64,000 nt of DNA from positions 2,715,001 to 2,779,000 of the forward strand of contig NZ_OOHJ01000018.1 of NCBI RefSeq assembly GCF_900323885.1. Reading direction: 5' to 3'. Shown in pieces: positions 59,857 through 64,000 of this stretch. A model generated the notes under the pieces. It was not told where the DNA came from. It ran no database searches and saw only the letters and a list, made by a program, of their open reading frames with translations. The first letter of the stretch is position 1. Each line of letters starts with the position of its first letter. Made by a program: the position numbers and the translations under genes. The DNA comes from [Actinomadura] parvosata subsp. kistnae. GTDB taxonomy: Bacteria; Actinomycetota; Actinomycetes; Streptosporangiales; Streptosporangiaceae.

Positions 59857-61146
59857 GTGACCGAGGACGACCGTACCCGGGCCATGCGCTCACCAGGCGA
59901 CGGCCGCCCGCTGCCCCCACGGCCCAGTGACGGCCTGCGCTCGGGGGGCGCGCCCGCTCACCGGCTCCCTTCGGGAGGGCCGGGAGCGCCCACGCACCAG
60001 CTTCCCACCGCCGCCCAGGCTCCCGAGTCGCCGCGGGCCGACGAGCCGCCCCGGGCGAGCTCACGGGTCTACGGCCGCGAACGCTCCGGCAAGAGCCCGG
60101 TCAGGCCGTTCCGGTCGCGCGGTGACGAGCCGCCCGGCGGGTCCGGAGGCCAGGAAGGGCGCGGCGGCGGTCTCAAGGGGCCGCGCAGGAGGATCTCCTG
60201 GAAGGCGATCGTCGCCGTCGTCGCCGGGCTCCTGGTCGTGTTGCTGGTCGCGGCCATCGCCCTGTTCTTCGTGATCGACTCGCGGCTGGCGGGCATCGAC
60301 GGCGTGCTCGACGACTACCAGGGCCGGCCCGCCGACACCCCCGGCACCAACTGGCTGCTCGTCGGCTCCGACAGCCGCAAGGGCCTGACCGCCGCCCAGC
60401 GCAAGAAGCTGGCCACCGGGCGGGCCGCGGGGCAGCGTACGGACTCGATGATGCTGCTGCACATCCCCGACGGCAGCGACAAGCCCACGCTGGTCAGCCT
60501 GCCGCGCGACTCCGCGGTCACGATCCCCGGCAAGGGGCGCAACAAGCTCAACGCCGCCTACGCCATCGGCGGCCCCAAGCTGCTCGTCCAGACCGTCGAG
60601 ACGGTCACCGGCGTGCACATCGACCACTACATGGAGATCGGCTTCGCCGGGTTCGTCGGCATCGTCGACGCCATCGGCGGCGTCGAGATCAACGTACGGG
60701 CGGCCGTCGACGACCCCAAGGCGGGGCTCAAGCTCAAGAAGGGCGTCCAGGTGCTCAACGGCTCCCAGGCGCTCGGCTACGTCCGCACCCGCAAGGGCGG
60801 CGCGCTGCCCGACTTCGAGCGGACCAAGCGGCAGCGGCAGTTCCTCGGCGCGGTCGTGAAGAAGGCCGCCAGCCCCGGGGTGCTGCTCAACCCGTTCACC
60901 TCGGTCCCGCTGGCGTTCAGCGCCACCGACGCGGTCGAGGTCGACTCCGGCACGGGGGCGTTCAACCTGCTCTCGCTGGGGCTGGCCATGGGCGACAGCC
61001 CCGTGACGACGGTGGTGCCGTTCGGCGGCACCGAGATCGCGGGCGGCGGGTCGGCGGTCAAGTGGGACCGGACGAAGGCGCTGGCGCTGTTCGACGCGCT
61101 GAAGGCGGACAAGCCGGTGCCGAAGGAGATCCTCGACGCGGGCTGA
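59857..61146 (+). CDS. LytR-CpsA-Psr (LCP) family cell-wall ligase
   Basis: 429 residues from a GTG at 59857 with GAAGG 6 nt upstream; the frame is open to 59776. A long Pro/Arg-rich cytoplasmic tail (about 1-114) precedes a membrane helix (about 115-140). The LCP domain at about 165-350 has NWLLVGSDSRKGL, RTDSMMLLHIPD, LVSLPRDSAVTIPG and DYxxx motifs. It should attach polymers such as teichoic acid or arabinogalactan-like chains to peptidoglycan. No transport partner is adjacent. Confidence 0.93.
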   Translation: MTEDDRTRAMRSPGDGRPLPPRPSDGLRSGGAPAHRLPSGGPGAPTHQLPTAAQAPESPRADEPPRASSRVYGRERSGKSPVRPFRSRGDEPPGGSGGQEGRGGGLKGPRRRISWKAIVAVVAGLLVVLLVAAIALFFVIDSRLAGIDGVLDDYQGRPADTPGTNWLLVGSDSRKGLTAAQRKKLATGRAAGQRTDSMMLLHIPDGSDKPTLVSLPRDSAVTIPGKGRNKLNAAYAIGGPKLLVQTVETVTGVHIDHYMEIGFAGFVGIVDAIGGVEINVRAAVDDPKAGLKLKKGVQVLNGSQALGYVRTRKGGALPDFERTKRQRQFLGAVVKKAASPGVLLNPFTSVPLAFSATDAVEVDSGTGAFNLLSLGLAMGDSPVTTVVPFGGTEIAGGGSAVKWDRTKALALFDALKADKPVPKEILDAG

Positions 61147-61179
61147 CGTCCATAGGGTTGGTCGCTTGGCCGAGAGGGG

Positions 61180-61878
61180 TCAGTCGCCTCCGCCGTCGCC
61201 GCCCCCGTCTCCGCCGTCCCCGCCGCCGCCACCGCTTCCCGAGGAGGTGGAGGTGCCGGTGAGCAGGACGGCGGACTCGATGGCGGCGATGGTCTGGGCC
61301 ACCGCGTCGGCCGCCCACGCGCCCTTGGCGATCTCCTTGACGCGCCTCCTGCTCGCGCCGCCGAACGCCGTGCGGCTCAGCCCGGCCGCGCGCGTGATCG
61401 CGATCAGAGCGGCCGTACGCTCGTCCGGACGGGCGCCCGCCAGGACGGCGGAGACGCGCTCCCTGACGTCCGCCTCCACCCCGGGGTGCGCCTCCGGCCA
61501 GCGGGTGACCGGGAAGAGGCCCAGCACCCTGCCGCGCCGCTCGCTCAGGACGCCCGCCGCGGCCAGCCGGGACAGCAGGCGGTCGCGCAGCTTGTGCGAC
61601 TGGAGCTTGCGCACCCACCAGACGGGGCTGCGGCCGGCGCTCTTGGCGGCGATGAGCGCCAGGGCGGCGTCGAGCTCCGGGTCGCCGAGCGGGGCCGGGT
61701 CGGTGACCGTCAGCCTCTTGCGCACCCGGCCCGCCAGCTCGATCCGCCCGCGCACGGCCAGCTCGGCCAGGACCGCTCCGGCGATCGCCGGGTCGAGCCG
61801 CGTGACGCTGATGAGCGGCTTGCCCTTGTCGTCGCTGTAGGCGAGCAGGAGGAGCTCTTCGGCGATCGTCACCGTCAT
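61180..61878 (-). CDS. GPP34-family phosphoprotein with Gly/Asp tail
   Basis: 232 residues. The GOLPH3/GPP34 fold is recognised from MTVTIAEELLLLAYSDDKGK, AAVRGRIELAGR-like elements, and WWVRKLQSHKLRDRLLSRLA. Eukaryotic members bind phosphoinositides; bacterial roles are unclear. The C-terminus is a run of Gly, Asp and Ser ending GDGGDGGGDGGGD, unusual for the family. The start is leaderless, with TAGTGT 7 nt before the ATG. It is divergent from the TenA-like gene across 24 bp. Confidence 0.85.
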   Translation of the reverse strand: MTVTIAEELLLLAYSDDKGKPLISVTRLDPAIAGAVLAELAVRGRIELAGRVRKRLTVTDPAPLGDPELDAALALIAAKSAGRSPVWWVRKLQSHKLRDRLLSRLAAAGVLSERRGRVLGLFPVTRWPEAHPGVEADVRERVSAVLAGARPDERTAALIAITRAAGLSRTAFGGASRRRVKEIAKGAWAADAVAQTIAAIESAVLLTGTSTSSGSGGGGGDGGDGGGDGGGD

Positions 61879-61885
61879 GCCGTGA

Positions 61886-61895
61886 ACACTAATCT
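61886..61895. promoter_or_regulatory. Overlapping divergent -10 elements, leaderless on both sides
   Basis: On the plus strand TAATCT (61890-61895) ends 7 nt before the ATG at 61903. On the minus strand TAGTGT (61886-61891) ends 7 nt before the ATG at 61878. They share two bases, and neither gene has a ribosome site, so both transcripts should start at their ATG. Confidence 0.6.
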
Positions 61896-61902
61896 CCCAG
61901 CC

Positions 61903-62508
61903 ATGAGCATTTCGGCGAGATTGCACGCGATCGGGCACCCGCTGCTCCAGGCGCAGCTCGGCCACGCCACGGTGCGGGGCATCGGGCGCGGGGACCTGCC
62001 GGAGGCGGTGTTCCGGTCGTGGCTGGAGCAGGACTACCTGTTCCTGCTGGACTACGTGCGCGTCTTCGCCCGGCTGGCCTGGCAGGCGCCCGACGGGCAT
62101 CTGGGTGACCTGGTGGACCTGGCGCACACGACCTTTCACGACGAGCTGAGCCTGCACCGGTCGATGTCGGCGGAGTTCGGGGCCGACCTGGAGGGGGCGG
62201 TGAAGGGGCCGGCGTGCGCGGCGTACACGGCGTTCCTGCTGGAGTCGGCGGCCTCGTACGGAGAGGGGCTGGCGGCGCTGTACCCGTGCATGTGGGGATA
62301 TTCCAACCTCGGGCGGATCCTGGCGGAGAACCCGCCGAAGGAGCCGCGCTATCGGGCGTGGGTGGACACGTACGCGGATCCGGGGTTCGCGGCGCTGACG
62401 GCGCGGATCGGGCAGATGATCGACGAGGCGGGGCCCGATCCTGACCGGGCGGAGGAGCTGTTCACCGAGGGGATGATGCACGAGCTGGCGTTCTGGGACG
62501 TGCCCTGA
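61903..62508 (+). CDS. tenA: TenA/thiaminase II-like protein
   Basis: 201 residues. The all-helical TenA fold is supported by FRSWLEQDYLFLLDYVRVF near 37-55, DELSLHRS near 80 and the C-terminal GMMHELAFWD with a plausible catalytic Glu. The active-site Cys of true thiaminase II is not obvious; PCMWGYS near 126 is the closest. TenA salvages thiamine precursors. It is divergent from the GPP34 gene and 45 bp before the glycosylase gene. Confidence 0.82.
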   Translation: MSISARLHAIGHPLLQAQLGHATVRGIGRGDLPEAVFRSWLEQDYLFLLDYVRVFARLAWQAPDGHLGDLVDLAHTTFHDELSLHRSMSAEFGADLEGAVKGPACAAYTAFLLESAASYGEGLAALYPCMWGYSNLGRILAENPPKEPRYRAWVDTYADPGFAALTARIGQMIDEAGPDPDRAEELFTEGMMHELAFWDVP

Positions 62509-62553
62509 GCCCGGCGAACGTGGACACCGGGGAGTGGCACGTACCCTGGTGGC

Positions 62554-63432
62554 ATGCCCGAACTTCCCGAAGTGGAGTCGCTCACCCACTTCCTGCGCGA
62601 GCGGGCGGTGGGCCGCACGATCCTGGGGGTCGACGTGGTCGCCATCCAGGCGCTCAAGACGTTCGATCCGCCGGTCACCGCGCTCGGCGGGCTGACCGTC
62701 ACGGGCGTGGCCAGGCACGGCAAGTTCCTCGACCTCGACTGCGACGGCCTGCACCTGGTGATCCACCTGGCCCGCGCGGGGTGGCTGCGCTGGCGTGACG
62801 ACCTGTCCGGCGCCAAGCCGGTGCGGCCGGGCAAGGGGCCGCTGGCGGTGCGGGTGCGGCTGGCGCCCGACGACGAGGGGCTGGCACCGGGGTTCGAGCT
62901 GACCGAGGCGGGGACGCAGAAGCGCCTCGCCGTCTATGTCACGAAAAATCCGGACGAAGTGCCGGGCATTGCCGCGCTCGGCCCCGACCCGCTCGCCGAG
63001 GGCTTCACGGTCGACGCGCTCAAGCGGATCATCGGTGGCAACCGCACCCAGATCAAGGGGCTGCTGCGCGACCAGAAGGTGATCGCGGGCATCGGCAACG
63101 CCTACTCCGACGAGGTGCTGCACGCCGCGAAGATGTCCCCGTTCAAGATCGCCGCCACGCTGACCGACGCGCAGATCGCCGACCTGCACGAGGCCATCGT
63201 CACCACGCTGCGCGACGCCGTCGAGCGGGCGCACGGGCTGGCGGCCAAGGATCTCAAGGCGGAGAAGAAGTCGGGCCTGCGCGTGCACAACCGCGCGGGG
63301 CAGCCCTGCGACGTGTGCGGCGACACGATCAGGGAGGTCTCGTTCGCCGACTCCTCGCTGCAGTACTGCCCCACCTGCCAGACAGGCGGCAAGCCGCTGG
63401 CCGACCGCCGCCTGTCCAAGCTGCTCAAATAG
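62554..63432 (+). CDS. Fpg/Nei-family DNA glycosylase/AP lyase
   Basis: 292 residues. The catalytic N-terminus is PELPEVESL (Pro2, Glu3), with Lys57 in RHGKFLDLD. The helix-two-turn-helix is KGLLRDQKVIAGIGNAYSDE and the C-terminal zinc finger is CDVCGDTIREVSFADSSLQYCPTC-like with two CxxC pairs. It removes oxidised bases and nicks DNA. It ends in the 14-bp tandem duplication at 63421 and is convergent with the MFS gene. Confidence 0.93.
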   Translation: MPELPEVESLTHFLRERAVGRTILGVDVVAIQALKTFDPPVTALGGLTVTGVARHGKFLDLDCDGLHLVIHLARAGWLRWRDDLSGAKPVRPGKGPLAVRVRLAPDDEGLAPGFELTEAGTQKRLAVYVTKNPDEVPGIAALGPDPLAEGFTVDALKRIIGGNRTQIKGLLRDQKVIAGIGNAYSDEVLHAAKMSPFKIAATLTDAQIADLHEAIVTTLRDAVERAHGLAAKDLKAEKKSGLRVHNRAGQPCDVCGDTIREVSFADSSLQYCPTCQTGGKPLADRRLSKLLK

Positions 63433-63448
63433 TGCTGCTCAAATAGTG
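63421..63448. repeat. 14-bp tandem duplication carrying both stop codons
   Basis: CTGCTCAAATAGTG occurs twice head to tail (63421-63434 and 63435-63448). The first copy contains the Fpg stop (TAG, 63430-63432) and the second contains the MFS stop on the minus strand (63439-63441). Confidence 0.9.
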
Positions 63449-64000
63449 CTGAGGGCCCTTTCCCGTACGCGCGTGCGCAGGCCCGCGACCGCGATGACGG
63501 CGGCCAGCAGCGTGGCCGTGACGGGCACCACCAGGGCCGTGCGCATCGCCTCCAGCCCGGCGCCGGCGTCCGTGGCGCCGCCGAGGGCGGCCACGTTCAC
63601 GGCGGTCACCATCGACAGGCCCAGGGCCGCCCCGAACTGGAACGAGGAGTTGATCAGGCCGCCGGCCAGGCCCTGCTCGTGCTCGGCGATGCCGTCCGTG
63701 GCCACGATCGTCAGCGGGCCGTAGACGAAGGCGAACATCAGGCCGATCAGCAGCATCGACGGCAGCATGGCCGCGTACGTCCAGTCCAGACCCACGCCGA
63801 GGAACAACGCGTAGGCCAGCAGGCCCGACAGCAGGCCGCCGAGCACGACCTTGGCGTTGCCGTACCGGTCGACCAGCCAGGGCGTGAGCGTGGGGGCCAG
63901 CACCACGTCCGCGGCGGCGGCCAGCAGGGCCAGGCCCGTCTGGACGGTGGACCAGCCGCGCAGCTCCTGGAGGTAGAGCGTGACCAGGAACTGGAAGCCG
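63439..64000 (-). CDS. MFS transporter, N-terminus cut by window edge
   Basis: Only the C-terminal 186 residues are in the window; the start lies to the right. About five helices are visible, with LAPTLTPWLVDRYGNAKVVL (the loop between helices), GLMFAFVYGPLTIVATDGIA and GGLINSSFQFGAALGLSMVT typical of 14-TM drug/proton antiporters (EmrB/QacA-like). The substrate is unknown. The stop falls in the tandem duplication shared with the Fpg gene. Confidence 0.85.
   Translation of the reverse strand, partial: GFQFLVTLYLQELRGWSTVQTGLALLAAAADVVLAPTLTPWLVDRYGNAKVVLGGLLSGLLAYALFLGVGLDWTYAAMLPSMLLIGLMFAFVYGPLTIVATDGIAEHEQGLAGGLINSSFQFGAALGLSMVTAVNVAALGGATDAGAGLEAMRTALVVPVTATLLAAVIAVAGLRTRVRERALSTI

Overview
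The window is GC-rich, densely coded actinobacterial chromosome. The organism is most likely a member of the Streptosporangiales, with Nonomuraea or a close relative as my best guess. This rests on the GC bias, frequent GTG starts, the fhaA-fhaB-pstP-rodA-pbpA-pknA-pknB cluster beside a tRNA-Leu and crgA, and the remains of an ECF-sigma/CU044_5270-type pair. The genus is inference. I see no transposase, integrase, CRISPR array, rRNA or secondary-metabolite assembly line. No stretch longer than about 300 bases lacks a gene or gene remnant.

Layout. 1-7.4 kb: an AraC regulator cut by the left edge, divergent SDR and MDR oxidoreductases, an HD-domain protein, two paralogous small proteins of unknown function with a shared upstream motif, a sigma-factor/CU044 deletion-fusion pseudogene between them, and a secreted protein. 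7.5-13 kb: a membrane-tethered phospho-signalling cassette (vWA protein, PP2C phosphatase, kinase-like protein, Ser/Thr kinase with FHA domain) convergent with a membrane-anchored type I periplasmic-binding protein. 13-22.5 kb: an ECF41 sigma factor facing a WrbA-type flavoprotein across a mirror-symmetric promoter, then a lone TAXI binding lipoprotein, a two-component system and a TctCBA tricarboxylate transporter. 22.5-31.9 kb: a tandem P-loop kinase-like protein, furA-katG, azlCD with a divergent Lrp regulator, a TetR/SGNH-hydrolase pair with twin operators, and small metabolic genes. 31.9-44.3 kb: a winged-helix regulator with a membrane partner, a GT-C-like membrane protein, a Baeyer-Villiger-type flavin monooxygenase, two more two-component systems, a metallo-beta-lactamase-fold hydrolase, and a DUF7064-like protein under a KstR2-like operator.

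44.4-64 kb is core genome: cyclophilin, rhomboid protease, CrgA, class E sortase, PabA/TrpG, the PknB/PknA/PbpA/RodA/PstP/FhaB/FhaA growth and cell-wall operon, tRNA-Leu(CAG), two CNNM/CBS membrane proteins, an LCP ligase, a GPP34 protein divergent from a TenA-like protein across only 24 bp, an Fpg/Nei glycosylase and a truncated MFS transporter. The kinase operon links phospho-signalling (PknA/B, PstP, FHA proteins) to peptidoglycan elongation (RodA, PbpA). CrgA, sortase and LCP nearby belong to the same envelope theme.

The most interesting observations are the membrane vWA/PP2C/kinase/FHA/PBP cassette, the mirror-image ECF41 promoter, the sigma/CU044 fusion scar between two co-regulated paralogs, the 24-bp divergent leaderless promoter, and the KstR2-like operator.
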